From assembly GCF_004339565.1 (NCBI RefSeq), contig NZ_SMFZ01000001.1, forward strand, positions 3,348,001 to 3,412,000: 64,000 nucleotides of DNA, written 5' to 3'. Below the pieces are notes generated by a model. The model was not told the origin of the DNA. It did not search any database and saw only the letters and a program-made list of their open reading frames with translations. Below are positions 50,290-59,046 of the stretch, piece by piece; position 1 is the stretch's first letter; each line of letters opens with the position of its first letter. The DNA is from Pseudonocardia endophytica. Its GTDB lineage: Bacteria; Actinomycetota; Actinomycetes; Mycobacteriales; Pseudonocardiaceae. Both the position numbers and the translations under genes were made by a program.

Positions 50290-51111
50290 ATGACGTCCAG
50301 CCAGGACTCCGGCACGACCGGCACCGCCGGTTCCGGCGAGCCCGTCACCCCGGACCCCATCGCCGGAGAACCCTCCGCGCCGGTCGCCCGGCTCCGGGTC
50401 CAGCGCGTGCGGCCCGCCTACCGCCAGGTGGCCGACGACCTGCGCGGGCAGATCATGCGCGGCGCCGTGGGCGCGGGCGAGCGGCTACCCAGCGAGACGG
50501 AGCTCGGGAGCGCGTTCGGGGTCAGCCGCAGCACGGTCCGTGAGGCGTTGCGGGTACTGGCCAGCCAGCACCTGATCGAGACGCGGCGCGGGGTGCGCGG
50601 CGGGTCGTTCGTCGCCGCACCGGACCCGGCGCGGATCGTCGAGGACATCGGCGGCGCGCTCGGCGTCCTCGTCACGACGCCGCACCTGCGCATGGAGGAC
50701 CTGCTCGAAGCGCGGCTGCTGCTCGAACCGGCCGCCGCCCGGCTCGCCGCCCAGCGTGCGGACGACGAGACCGTCGAGGCCGTCCGGTCCGCGGCGCTCG
50801 CTCCGGAGGACCCGGACGACCCGAGCGGTTTCGTGCCGCACCTGGACTTCCACACCACCGTGCTGATGGCCACCGGGAACACGATGTTCACGATGATGGG
50901 CCAGCCGGTGCACGACGTGCTGCGCACCCGGCTCGACCGCGACCGCGTCGCGCGCGAGGAGTGGGCGGCCGTCGACGAGTGCCACCGGGACATCGCCGAG
51001 CACATCGCGGCCGGCGCGGACACCGCGGCCGAGGAGGCCATGCGCGAGCACCTGCTCGCGCTGCGCGAGCTGTACCGCAGGGCCGGACGCTTCGGCGACA
51101 GCGAGGCCTGA
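50290..51111 (+). CDS. FadR-subfamily GntR regulator of the catabolic cluster
   Basis: The 273-residue protein has an unusual 38-residue Ser/Thr/Gly/Pro-rich N-terminal tail, then the GntR winged helix (about 45-112, LPSETELGSAFGVSRSTVREALRVL in outline, ending RRGVRGGSFV) and a helical FCD domain with HLDFHTTVLMATGN and ECHRDIAEHI supplying metal-ligand His. FCD regulators bind carboxylates or their CoA esters. ATG 50290 has GGAG upstream. It is divergent from the transporter gene, with two operator copies between; the two others are in front of cluster genes. It is the likely repressor of the whole cluster. Confidence 0.92.
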   Translation: MTSSQDSGTTGTAGSGEPVTPDPIAGEPSAPVARLRVQRVRPAYRQVADDLRGQIMRGAVGAGERLPSETELGSAFGVSRSTVREALRVLASQHLIETRRGVRGGSFVAAPDPARIVEDIGGALGVLVTTPHLRMEDLLEARLLLEPAAARLAAQRADDETVEAVRSAALAPEDPDDPSGFVPHLDFHTTVLMATGNTMFTMMGQPVHDVLRTRLDRDRVAREEWAAVDECHRDIAEHIAAGADTAAEEAMREHLLALRELYRRAGRFGDSEA

Positions 51112-51134
51112 GGGGCCGACCCCAGGGGTCAGGC
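51106..51134. terminator. Bidirectional hairpin over two convergent stops
   Basis: GCCTGA (51106-51111) pairs with TCAGGC (51129-51134), and GGGG/CCCC/GGGG runs allow an inner hairpin. The structure includes the stop codons of both the regulator gene and the convergent isochorismatase-like gene, which are only 17 bases apart. Confidence 0.65.
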
Positions 51135-51761
51135 CGTACCGGAGAGCGCCCTGCGCGCGTCGTCGACCGCGACGACGTCGGCGTACTTCGCGTCCAGGTC
51201 GGCGAGGTTCGCGTCGTGCAGCGCGGTCGTCCGGTCCGCGCACGCGTCGCCGACGACCATGGGCCGCAGCCCGTGTGCGATCGCGTCGGTCGCGCTGGCC
51301 CGCACACACCCGGACGTCGAGACGCCGCAGACGACGAGCGTGTCCACACCGGACACGGCGAGCGTCGCGGCCAGCGAGGTGCCGGAGAACGCGGACGCGT
51401 ACTGCTTGGCCACCACCGGCTCGCCGGGCGCCGGCTTCAACGGCGCCGCGATCTCGCCCCAGCCGCCCGGCGCGTCCTCGGCGAACGCGGCCAGCGCGGG
51501 CACCTTGCGCACGAACAGGCCGCCGTCGGCCAGCCCGGACGTGTAGCGCACGACCGTCCACACGACCGGCGCCCCGCCGTCGCGCGCGGCGTCCACCAGC
51601 GACACGCAGTTCTCGAGGGCGGGACCGGGCGCCGGCAGCGCGAACGGGCCGTCGGGTTCGGTGTAGGCGCGCACCATGTCGATCACGACGAGGGCCGGGC
51701 GCTCACCCCAGCCGAGCCGGTGTGCGAACGACGTGCCGTGCGGGTTCGGTGCGGCGCTCAC
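51129..51761 (-). CDS. Isochorismatase-like cysteine hydrolase
   Basis: The 210-residue protein has the isochorismatase-hydrolase fold. The catalytic triad is visible: Asp in ALVVIDMVRAY, Lys in PVVAKQYASAF, and Cys in VCGVSTSGCVRASA. This pattern fits N-carbamoylsarcosine amidase and maleamate amidohydrolase rather than true isochorismatase or RutB. It would deaminate an amide or ureido compound, which would suit the neighbouring amide-degrading cluster. The start is uncertain; GTG 51761 gives the standard N-terminus, while GTG 51797/51800 directly follow the pseudogene stop. Confidence 0.85.
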   Translation of the reverse strand: MSAAPNPHGTSFAHRLGWGERPALVVIDMVRAYTEPDGPFALPAPGPALENCVSLVDAARDGGAPVVWTVVRYTSGLADGGLFVRKVPALAAFAEDAPGGWGEIAAPLKPAPGEPVVAKQYASAFSGTSLAATLAVSGVDTLVVCGVSTSGCVRASATDAIAHGLRPMVVGDACADRTTALHDANLADLDAKYADVVAVDDARRALSGTA

Positions 51762-51800
51762 GCACGCGATCCTGCCCTCCGGTTCGCGCAGGCGCACCAC

Positions 51801-52730
51801 CTACTCGCGCAGGGCCCGGCGCATGATCTTGCCGGTCGTGGTCCGCGGCAGGTCGTCCACGAACACGATCTCCCGGGGCACCTCGTGCGCGGCGAGCCGT
51901 TCCCGGACGTGTATGCGCAGCGCGTCGGCCAGCGCGTCCCGGTCGGCGGGCGCGTCCTCGCGCGCCACGACGAACGCCTTCGGCACCTCGCCGCGGCGCT
52001 CGTCGGGCACGCCGATCACGGCCGCCATCGCGACCGCGGGGTGGCTTCCGAGGCACTCCTCGATCTCACCCGGGCCGATCCGGAAGCCAGCGAGTTGATC
52101 ACGTCGTCCTTGCGGGAGTGGACCAGACGTAGCCGTCCGCGTCCTGGGTGGCGAGATCGCCGGTGAGCAGCCAGTCGCCGAGGAACTTCTCCGCCGTCGC
52201 CTCCGGCCGGCCCCAGTACTCGAGCATCGTGCACGTGTGGTGGCGGTCCTGCGCGAGCTCGCCGACCTGGTCGATCACCGGCGTGCCGTCGTCGTCGAGC
52301 ACGACGACCGTGGTGCCGGGCAGCCCGCGCCCGAGCACCCCGGCGTCGCGCAGCATCCGCTGCCGGACGCCCACCACCGGCCACTCGGCGCCGGTGACGT
52401 GCTCCGACAACCGCTCCCCGGAGCCGACGCCGAGCACGAACCGCCCGTCGGACAGCAGCGCCGTCGTCGCCGCGGCCTGGGCGATGATCGCCGGGTGGTA
52501 CCGGACGGTCGGCACGTCACGCCGGTGGCGAGCTCGATCCGTTCGGTCTTCGCGGCGATGGCCGCCAGGATCGACCAGGCGAACCCGGAATGACCGTGAC
52601 TCTCCAACCACGGGTGGTAGTGGTCGGAGATCTCGACGAAGTCGAATCCGGCCTGCTCGGCCCGGACGGCCTGGCGGACCATCTCCTGCGGGGAGAACGC
52701 TTCGGCGAACAGCTTGTAACCGATCTGCAC
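51801..52730 (-). pseudogene. Chimeric pseudogene: LLM oxidoreductase 5' part joined to acyl-CoA synthetase 3' part
   Basis: From GTG 52730 the first 70 residues (MQIGYKLFAEAFSPQEMV, then HGHSGFAWSILAAIAAKTERI) are the N-terminus of an F420-type LLM oxidoreductase (glucose-6-phosphate dehydrogenase-related group). A lost base near 52511 moves the continuation (VRYHPAIIAQAAATTALLSD) to another frame, which near 52350-52340 changes without a stop into the C-terminal part of an acyl-CoA synthetase (GLPGTTVVVLDDDGTPVID, WLLTGDLATQDADGYV). Further single-base losses near 52120 and 52091 break the RKDDVINSxGFRIGPGEIEE motif; the last frame ends in TTTGKIMRRALRE. Both genes have lost most of their length. 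Sequencing errors could explain the frameshifts but not the chimera. Confidence 0.85.
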
Positions 52731-52758
52731 GGGGACGGGCTACCCGCAGGAGCCGGCG

Positions 52759-52947
52759 TCAGTCGTCGCCGCGGTCGCCCTTCGGCCGGGTGTCCTCCCC
52801 GACGAGCGGCGGCTCGTCCGGAAGCAGTCCCGGCTCGGTGGCGGGTGCGTCTGCACTCCCGTCCGGAACCTGCCGTTCGACCGGGTTCTGCTCGTTCTCG
52901 AACTCGTCGCTGGTCGGGTCGGGTGCCTTGTTCGGATCCTTCGTCAT
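52759..52947 (-). CDS. Small acidic disordered protein
   Basis: The 62-residue product is very polar (Asp, Glu, Pro, Asn rich) with no hydrophobic core, so it is expected to be disordered. ATG 52947 has GGGAAG upstream. It lies between the pseudogene and the divergent metallo-hydrolase gene. Such small acidic proteins are common in actinobacteria and uncharacterised. I do not recognise a family. Confidence 0.5.
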   Translation of the reverse strand: MTKDPNKAPDPTSDEFENEQNPVERQVPDGSADAPATEPGLLPDEPPLVGEDTRPKGDRGDD

Positions 52948-53013
52948 GTGCCGGTGCTTCCCGGCAGGTGATCGGGAATGCGACCTGTCTCACACTGAGA
53001 CCGCTCCGCTAGC

Positions 53014-54078
53014 GTGCGACCCGTGTGCGTGGAGACGGCGGACGCCGGAGAGGTCGCGCTGGCCGCGCCCCGCCCGTTGTCCGGTGAGGTGGTCGACCCG
53101 ATCGCGCTGGAGCCGGTCGACTCGCTGGAGATCACGGTCCTGACTGACAACTCCTACGACGCACTGCTCGCCGACTCCGCGGTGGCCACCCGGGCGCGGC
53201 TCGGAGCGGCCCCGCGGGTGGAGGCGGGTCAGTTCACCGACGGTCTCGGCCTGACCGGTCTGCTGGCCGAGCACGGGTTCGCCGCCGTCGTGCGCGTGAC
53301 GCGCGGCGGCCGTACGCACACGTTGTTGTTCGACACCGGGATCTCGCCGGACGGCATGGCGCTCAACGGCCGGCGGCTCGGTGTCGACCCGACGGACTTC
53401 GCAGCCGTCGTGCTGTCGCATGGGCACGGCGACCACACCGGCGGGTTCCCCGGGCTCGACCGCTGGCTCGGGCGGACGTCGATGCCGCTCGTGCTGCACC
53501 CGGCCGCCTGGTCGCCGCGGCGGCTCGTCCCGCCCGGCGCTCCGCCGTTCGCGATGCCGGTGCTGTCCCGACGCTCGCTCGCCGACGGCGGGTTCGAGAT
53601 CGTCGAACGCCGCGAGCCGTCCCTGTTGCTCGACGGGTGCGTGCTGGTCACCGGCGAGGTGGACCGCACGACGGAGTTCGAGACCGGGATGCCGCGCCAC
53701 GAGGCCCTGGTCGACGGCGTGTGGCGGCCGGACCCGTGGATCGTCGACGACCAGGCGCTCGTCGTGCGCGTCCGGGACCGCGGGCTGGTCGTCCTGACCG
53801 GGTGCGGGCACGCCGGCGCGGTGAACATCGTCCGGCACGCGTTGCGCCTGACCGGCGAGGACCGACTGCACGCGCTGATCGGCGGGCTGCACCTCACCGG
53901 CCCCGGGTTCGAGACGATCATCGAGCCGACCGCGCGGGCGCTGTCCGAGCTGGCACCGGACGTCGTCGTACCCGCGCACTGCACGGGATGGAAGGCGCAG
54001 ATGCGGCTGGCTGCCGACCTGCCGGAGGCGTTCACCCCCGGCGCGGCCGGCAGCCGGTACCGCTTCGCCGCGGCCTGA
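53014..54078 (+). CDS. Metallo-beta-lactamase-fold hydrolase
   Basis: The 354-residue protein has the MBL metal motif SHGHGDHTGG, a later GCGHAGAVN and the C-terminal VPAHCTGWK. The N-terminal ITVLTDNSYDALLA and overall order fit the group of the dihydropterin-ribofuranosylaminobenzene phosphate synthase (COG1237) and related hydrolases. It is cytoplasmic with two metal sites expected. No ribosome site is visible; GTG 53014 or 53023 is possible and a TAGCGT at 53010 suggests a leaderless message. It ends five bases from the convergent oxidoreductase gene. Confidence 0.85.
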   Translation: MRPVCVETADAGEVALAAPRPLSGEVVDPIALEPVDSLEITVLTDNSYDALLADSAVATRARLGAAPRVEAGQFTDGLGLTGLLAEHGFAAVVRVTRGGRTHTLLFDTGISPDGMALNGRRLGVDPTDFAAVVLSHGHGDHTGGFPGLDRWLGRTSMPLVLHPAAWSPRRLVPPGAPPFAMPVLSRRSLADGGFEIVERREPSLLLDGCVLVTGEVDRTTEFETGMPRHEALVDGVWRPDPWIVDDQALVVRVRDRGLVVLTGCGHAGAVNIVRHALRLTGEDRLHALIGGLHLTGPGFETIIEPTARALSELAPDVVVPAHCTGWKAQMRLAADLPEAFTPGAAGSRYRFAAA

Positions 54079-54083
54079 GCCCG

Positions 54084-55037
54084 TCAGTCCTGCGGGTGCA
54101 GGACGATCTTGCCGCGGGTGTGGCCCTGCTCCAGCTCGGCGTACGCGTCGCGGACCTGGTCGAGCGGGTAGGTGGACACGATCGGGAGTTCGAGGTCGCC
54201 GTCGCCCGCGAGCCCGGCCAGGAACGCGACGTTCTCGGCGCTCGCCGCGGTCGACGTGCCGTCCCCGCGGACACCGTGCTTCTGGACGGCGCCGTAGTCG
54301 GCGATCGTGTTGATCCGGTCGGCCGGGACGCCGAGCTCGATCGCCAGGTCGACGTAACCGCCGCCGACGACGTCGACCCAGGCGTGCACCTTGTCCGGGA
54401 CGGCCTCGCGGATCCGGGACAGCGTCTCTGCGCCGTCCGTACCGTAGGCCACCGGCGTCACGCCGAGCGTGCGGAGCCAGTCCTGGTTCCGCGCGGAGGC
54501 GACGGCGATCACCTCGACGCCCTTGCGCCGCAACAACTGCGCGGCGATGATCCCGACGCCTCCGGTCGCGCCGGACAGGACGACCGTCTCGCCTGTCTGC
54601 GGGTCGACGGACTCCACCGACGCGACGGCGGCCATGCCTGCGACGTAGAGCGAGCCTGCGACGTCCCAGTCCAGACCAGCGGGCTTCGCGACGACCTGCG
54701 CCGCCGGTACCGCGACGTGCGTCGCGTGCGCGGCGCGCCCGTCGGACCAGCCGACGACCTGGTCCCCGACGTCGACGCCGGTCACGTCGCTCCCGACGGC
54801 CGTCACGACGCCGGCCAGGTCGCTGCCCTCACCGGACGGGAACGTCGCCGGGAAGACCTCGGCCAGCGCGCCGTTCCGGATCTTGGCCTCACCGATGTTG
54901 ATCGAGGTCGCACGTACCTCGACGACCACGCCGTCCGGTGCGGGTTCCGGCACCGGGATCTCGGTCACGTACAGCACGTCTCGGTCCCCGTACCCGTCGA
55001 AACGAACGGCGCGTGCGGTGGTGCTCTGTGTGGTCAC
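54084..55037 (-). CDS. NADP-dependent quinone-oxidoreductase-like MDR enzyme
   Basis: The 317-residue protein is a medium-chain reductase without the catalytic zinc ligands: N-terminal GroES-like domain (TEIPVPEPAPDGVVVEV, GEGSDLAGVVTAVG) and a Rossmann domain with VLSGATGGVGIIAAQLL. The C-terminus EQGHTRGKIVLHP is typical of quinone reductases. It would reduce quinones or enones with NADPH. GTG 55037 has GGAAGG upstream. Its promoter is in the 258-base space before the STAS gene, in which I see nothing clear. Confidence 0.92.
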   Translation of the reverse strand: MTTQSTTARAVRFDGYGDRDVLYVTEIPVPEPAPDGVVVEVRATSINIGEAKIRNGALAEVFPATFPSGEGSDLAGVVTAVGSDVTGVDVGDQVVGWSDGRAAHATHVAVPAAQVVAKPAGLDWDVAGSLYVAGMAAVASVESVDPQTGETVVLSGATGGVGIIAAQLLRRKGVEVIAVASARNQDWLRTLGVTPVAYGTDGAETLSRIREAVPDKVHAWVDVVGGGYVDLAIELGVPADRINTIADYGAVQKHGVRGDGTSTAASAENVAFLAGLAGDGDLELPIVSTYPLDQVRDAYAELEQGHTRGKIVLHPQD

Positions 55038-55295
55038 AGTGCGTCCTTCCGGTCGAGCTCGGGTCCTCGCGGCCCGGGCGCTCCCCGCGTGCAATGCCTG
55101 CGGCCACGCCGGCATGCCCACCGGCGGAGTGATCCGGGCCACTCCGGTCGGGTCACGGCACCGTCTCGACCCCTGTACAACCCGGACCTGGTCGGTACCG
55201 TGGAGGCATCCGAACCGACCTGCGGCGTCCCGCCGTGACCAGCCCGGCCACCGTCGCCGCCGGTGGCCCGGGTCGAGCTGTCCGGGGTGGGCGGC

Positions 55296-55709
55296 ATGGC
55301 CGGTGAGCAGCTGACCGGCGCCTCCCGGTTCGCGACCACGTGGCCGGAGCCGCCGTCGCAGGTCCAGCTGAACGTCCGGTCGATCCGCGCCGGCGTCGAG
55401 GTGCTCGAAGTGCACGGCGACATCGACCTCACCGAGGCGGGAGCCATCACGGAGCGCACGCACGAGCTGCTGTGCGGCCCGGCCCGGATGGTCGTGCTGG
55501 ATCTCTCCGGCGTCCGGTTCATGGGGTCGCACGGCCTGACGACCGTCGTCCGGGCCCACCGCACCGCGAGCGAGCAGAACACCGAGCTGCGCGGGGTGAC
55601 CGGCGTGTCGAACCGCGCCGTGATCCGGCCGGTGACGATGACCGGCCTGGACCGCCTCATCGTCTGGTTCCCGAGCGTCGACGAGGCGACGGCCGCCGAG
55701 GCCGTCTGA
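55296..55709 (+). CDS. STAS-domain protein, anti-anti-sigma-factor type
   Basis: The 137-residue protein has a STAS domain at about 30-125: VLEVHGDIDLTEAGAI at the first strands, and VVLDLSGVRFMGSHGL with the Ser that in SpoIIAA-like proteins is phosphorylated by the anti-sigma kinase. It would bind an anti-sigma factor or act as a stressosome-like switch. ATG 55296 is preferred; GTG 55263 is in frame. It ends three bases from the Ser/Thr kinase gene on the other strand. Confidence 0.85.
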   Translation: MAGEQLTGASRFATTWPEPPSQVQLNVRSIRAGVEVLEVHGDIDLTEAGAITERTHELLCGPARMVVLDLSGVRFMGSHGLTTVVRAHRTASEQNTELRGVTGVSNRAVIRPVTMTGLDRLIVWFPSVDEATAAEAV

Positions 55710-55712
55710 GGC

Positions 55713-57671
55713 TCAGGCTCCTGCGCGGTTCTCCGCCGCCGTGGCCAGGTTGCGCGCCGTCGTGCACAGGGCCGTCGCGTCGCCCCCACCCTTGAACGCG
55801 GCCACCTGCAGCAGCTCGGAGCGCTCGGTCGGCGACGGTGCGGCCCGGTGCACGACGGTGACCTGGCACCCGCCGGTGGCCGGCTGCTGGAACGCCTCGC
55901 GGCCGGAGACGGTGATCGCGTCGCCGTAGCCGGTCGGGTCGGCGTCACCGCCGTTCAGGGACACCATCACGTTCGCGTCGGCGTCACCCGCCGGCCGCCA
56001 TGTGCAGTTCCAGGCGCCGAAACCGGGGAAACGGCCGGGGCCGGCGCCGACGACCGGCACCACCTCCGCGGTCTGCAGCAGCGAGCACGCGTCGGTGCGC
56101 ACGAGCGAGAACCGGGCGTTGCGCTGCGCGTCGTACGGCACGCCGGACCCGGCCAGCCGCGTCACCACGGACACGGTGGCCGTCTCGGCGACGTCACAGA
56201 GCGGCGGCGGCGAGGCCGCCGACGACTGCACACGCACCAGCAGGCTCGTCCCGTCGGTGAGCACGACACGACGGGTGCACTCGGGCGTGGCGTACTCGTC
56301 GTCGGTCCGGGAGCCGCGGCGCACGCCGATGTCGCCGATCTGCTGGAGGGATCCGTCCGGGTCGGTCGTGTCCGCGTTCGAGAACTGCACGTCCAGGTAG
56401 GCGTAGCGGTCGGTGCCGCTGTTCAGCCGGAGGCCACAGCCCTGCGGCATGGTCGCGCTGTCCAGCTCGACGTCGCCGAAGCGCCGCATCGAGCCGGGAT
56501 CGATCAGGCGGCAGGCGTCCACCAGCCGGGGGTCCCCGCTGATCGTGATCGGGCCGACGGTCACCGGCAGTGCCGGTGCCGCAGCAGCCGGCGCGGCCGC
56601 GGGCGCCGGGGCGGCCGTGCCGGACAGGCGTGCCCCGGCGAACCCGGCGCCCGCGACGAGCGCGGCCACCGCGACGGCGGCCAGGATCCACCGGCCGTAC
56701 CGGCGTCGCTGCGCCGGTGGTGGTCCTGGCACCGGCGTCGGCACACCCGAACCCCACGCCGTCGGGCCGCCATGGCCGTGGGCCGGATACGGCCCGCCGG
56801 GGTGCCCGCCGCCCGGGACGCCGTGCACCGGGACCGTCGCCGGGCTCGGCGTGGGGCCCTGCACCGGGTCCTGGAGCAGCCGGACGACGGTGGCGGCGAA
56901 CGGCCGCTGCGCCGGGTCCGGAGCGAGCATCTGCTGCAGCACCGGCGTGAGCGCACCGGCCCGGACCGGAGGCGGGACCGGGTCGTGGGCGACCCGTTGG
57001 ATCAGCGCCCGGGGGTTCGTGGCGTGCCCGAACGGCGGCTGACCCTCCACGGCCGCGTACAGCGTCGCGCCGAGCGAGAACACGTCCGCCGCGGCCGTCG
57101 AGTCGTCGCCGCGGGCCACCTCGGGCGCCATGAACGCTGGCGTGCCGGACAGCAGGCCGGTCGCGGTCAGCGCGGGATCGCCCTCGGCGTGCGAGATGCC
57201 GAAGTCGGTCAGCTTCGCGGCGCCGTCCGCGGCGGCGATCAGGACGTTGCCGGGCTTCACGTCGCGGTGGGTGATCCCGCGGGCGTGCGCGGCCGCCAGC
57301 GCGCGGGCGACCGCGGCACCGACCCCTGCCGCGACCGCGGGCTCGATCCGCTCGCCGCCCTCGAGGACCTGTGCGAGGCTGCGCGACGGCAGGTACTCCA
57401 GCACGAGCCAGACGTCGCCGTCGCGCTCGCGCACGTCGTAGATCGCGACGACGTCCGGCTCCCGCCGCAGCTGGGCGGCGTTGCGCGCCTCGCGCAGCGT
57501 GCGACGACGGTTCGCCTCCGCGTCCGCGGGCGCCCCGGAGAACCCGACGTGCTTGAGCGCGACGGTCTGGTCCAGTGCCTCGTCGTGCGCCTCCCAGACC
57601 GTGCCCATGCCGCCGGCCGCGATCCACCGGACGATCCGGTAGCGCCCGAACAGCTGGTCCCCCGGTCCCAC
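55713..57671 (-). CDS. Ser/Thr protein kinase with extracellular domain
   Basis: The 652-residue protein has an N-terminal Hanks-type kinase: GRYRIVRWIAAGGMGTVWEA for the Gly loop, VALKHV for the Lys, ITHRDVKPGNVLI for the catalytic loop, LTDFGIS for DFG and GTPAFMAPEVA for the activation segment. A Pro/Gly/His-rich juxtamembrane region, one membrane helix (WILAAVAVAALVAGAGFAG) and a Cys-containing extracellular domain of about 230 residues follow. The extracellular part has no PASTA repeats. It would sense an external signal and phosphorylate partners; the adjacent STAS protein is a candidate. GTG 57671 follows GAAGGGTGGG. Confidence 0.9.
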   Translation of the reverse strand: MGPGDQLFGRYRIVRWIAAGGMGTVWEAHDEALDQTVALKHVGFSGAPADAEANRRRTLREARNAAQLRREPDVVAIYDVRERDGDVWLVLEYLPSRSLAQVLEGGERIEPAVAAGVGAAVARALAAAHARGITHRDVKPGNVLIAAADGAAKLTDFGISHAEGDPALTATGLLSGTPAFMAPEVARGDDSTAAADVFSLGATLYAAVEGQPPFGHATNPRALIQRVAHDPVPPPVRAGALTPVLQQMLAPDPAQRPFAATVVRLLQDPVQGPTPSPATVPVHGVPGGGHPGGPYPAHGHGGPTAWGSGVPTPVPGPPPAQRRRYGRWILAAVAVAALVAGAGFAGARLSGTAAPAPAAAPAAAAPALPVTVGPITISGDPRLVDACRLIDPGSMRRFGDVELDSATMPQGCGLRLNSGTDRYAYLDVQFSNADTTDPDGSLQQIGDIGVRRGSRTDDEYATPECTRRVVLTDGTSLLVRVQSSAASPPPLCDVAETATVSVVTRLAGSGVPYDAQRNARFSLVRTDACSLLQTAEVVPVVGAGPGRFPGFGAWNCTWRPAGDADANVMVSLNGGDADPTGYGDAITVSGREAFQQPATGGCQVTVVHRAAPSPTERSELLQVAAFKGGGDATALCTTARNLATAAENRAGA

Positions 57672-57751
57672 GGCCCACCCTTCGCGACGGCACACGCCCC
57701 CCGCGTGCGCGACACCATCGTGCTGTCTTCGCGCCGGGAGCCCTCCCGGGT

Positions 57752-58237
57752 TCAGGAGTCCGTGATCGGACCGTTGTCCGTCGCTCGCGCCGCGGCCTCG
57801 ACCGCGTCGACGATCCCCTGGTAGCCGGTGCAGCGGCAGATGTTGGCGGACATCTCGGCCCGGATCGTCGGCCGGTCCGCGTCCGGCCGGGTCTCCAGCA
57901 GGTGGGCGGCGGTCATCAGCATCCCCGGTGTGCAGAAGCCGCACTGCAGGCCGTGATGGGTGACGAACGCCTCCTGCAACGGGTGCAGCGTGCCGTCGTC
58001 GGCGGCAAGGCCCTCCACCGTGGTGACCGACGTGCCGTCGCACTGGACGGCGAACATCAGGCAGGAGCGGGCCGGCGCGCCGTCGACCAGGACCGTGCAC
58101 GCGCCGCACACGCCGTGCTCGCAGCCCAGGTGCGTGCCGGTGAGACCGAGGTCCTCCCGGAGCGCGTCGGCCAGCGTGCGACGGGGTTCGACGTCCAGGC
58201 CGACCTTCTCGCCGTTGACCTCGATCTCGACGTTCAC
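57752..58237 (-). CDS. [2Fe-2S] small subunit of a molybdenum hydroxylase
   Basis: The 161-residue protein is a CoxS-like subunit with two clusters. Ligands are Cys39, Cys44, Cys47 and Cys59 for the ferredoxin-type cluster and Cys99, Cys102, Cys134 and Cys136 for the second, in CGFCTPGM and ICRCTGY. It passes electrons from the molybdenum site to FAD. GTG 58237 has GAGGAGAG upstream and overlaps the stop of the medium subunit by four bases. It is the last gene of the operon. Confidence 0.95.
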   Translation of the reverse strand: MNVEIEVNGEKVGLDVEPRRTLADALREDLGLTGTHLGCEHGVCGACTVLVDGAPARSCLMFAVQCDGTSVTTVEGLAADDGTLHPLQEAFVTHHGLQCGFCTPGMLMTAAHLLETRPDADRPTIRAEMSANICRCTGYQGIVDAVEAAARATDNGPITDS

Positions 58238-59046
58238 GCCCTCTCCTCGCTGTGCTTGAGCGCCCGTCGCACCATCTCGACCGCCATCGCCCGCCGGAAC
58301 TCCGCCGACCCGTGCAGGTCGGACGTCGGCGTCACCCCGTCGGCGACGGCGTCCGCCGCGTCCGCCGACGACCCGCCGTCGTCGAGCACCCGTTCCGCGG
58401 CCCGGATGCGCTGCGGCACACCGGAGACGCCGCCCAGCACCACCCGCCACCCGTCCGTCATCCGCGCGACGACGGCCGTGACCAGCGCGAAGTCCCCGTG
58501 CCGTCGGGCCAGCTCGGCGAACCCCCACCGCCGCGGCGTCGGGAACCGCGCGCCGGTGATCATCTCGTCGTCGGCGAGCGAGGTCATGAGCGGACCGTCG
58601 AACAGGTCCGCGGCGGTGACGGTGCGGACGCCATCGGGCCCGGCGACGGTGACCGTCGCGTCCAGCGCCACCGCGACGGCCGGGAGCTCCGCCGACGGGT
58701 CGGCGTGCGCCAGGCTGCCGCCCAGCGTCCCGCGGGTGCGGATGGCCGTGTGTCCGATCCAGTCCGCCGCCTCGGCCAGCAGCGGGTGCTCGTCCTGCGC
58801 GGCGAGGTGCGCGTGCCGGACGAGCGCGCCGACCTCGACCGCGTCCCCGTCGACCTCCACGGACACCATGCCCGGCACCCGGTTCACGTCCACCAGCACC
58901 GACGGGCGGGCCATCCGCAGCGCGAGCACCGGGACCAGGCTCTGCCCGCCGGCGAGGATCTTCCCGTCGCCGTCTGCCCCGCGCAGCGTCGTGACGACCT
59001 CCTCGACACTGCCGGCGAGGACGTACTCGAACGGGGCGGCCTTCAT
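58234..59046 (-). CDS. FAD-binding medium subunit of a molybdenum hydroxylase
   Basis: The 270-residue protein is a CoxM-like subunit with FAD motifs ILAGGQSLVPVLALRMARP near residue 30 and TRGTLGGSLAHADPSAELP near 105. It differs from the CoxM at 4844-5713 in both motifs (GGQSL versus GGHSL, and PSAEL versus PSEDL), which places it in the non-CO branch. ATG 59046 overlaps the large-subunit stop by four bases. The operon order is L-M-S, the reverse of the usual M-S-L in Form I CO dehydrogenases. Confidence 0.93.
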   Translation of the reverse strand: MKAAPFEYVLAGSVEEVVTTLRGADGDGKILAGGQSLVPVLALRMARPSVLVDVNRVPGMVSVEVDGDAVEVGALVRHAHLAAQDEHPLLAEAADWIGHTAIRTRGTLGGSLAHADPSAELPAVAVALDATVTVAGPDGVRTVTAADLFDGPLMTSLADDEMITGARFPTPRRWGFAELARRHGDFALVTAVVARMTDGWRVVLGGVSGVPQRIRAAERVLDDGGSSADAADAVADGVTPTSDLHGSAEFRRAMAVEMVRRALKHSEERA

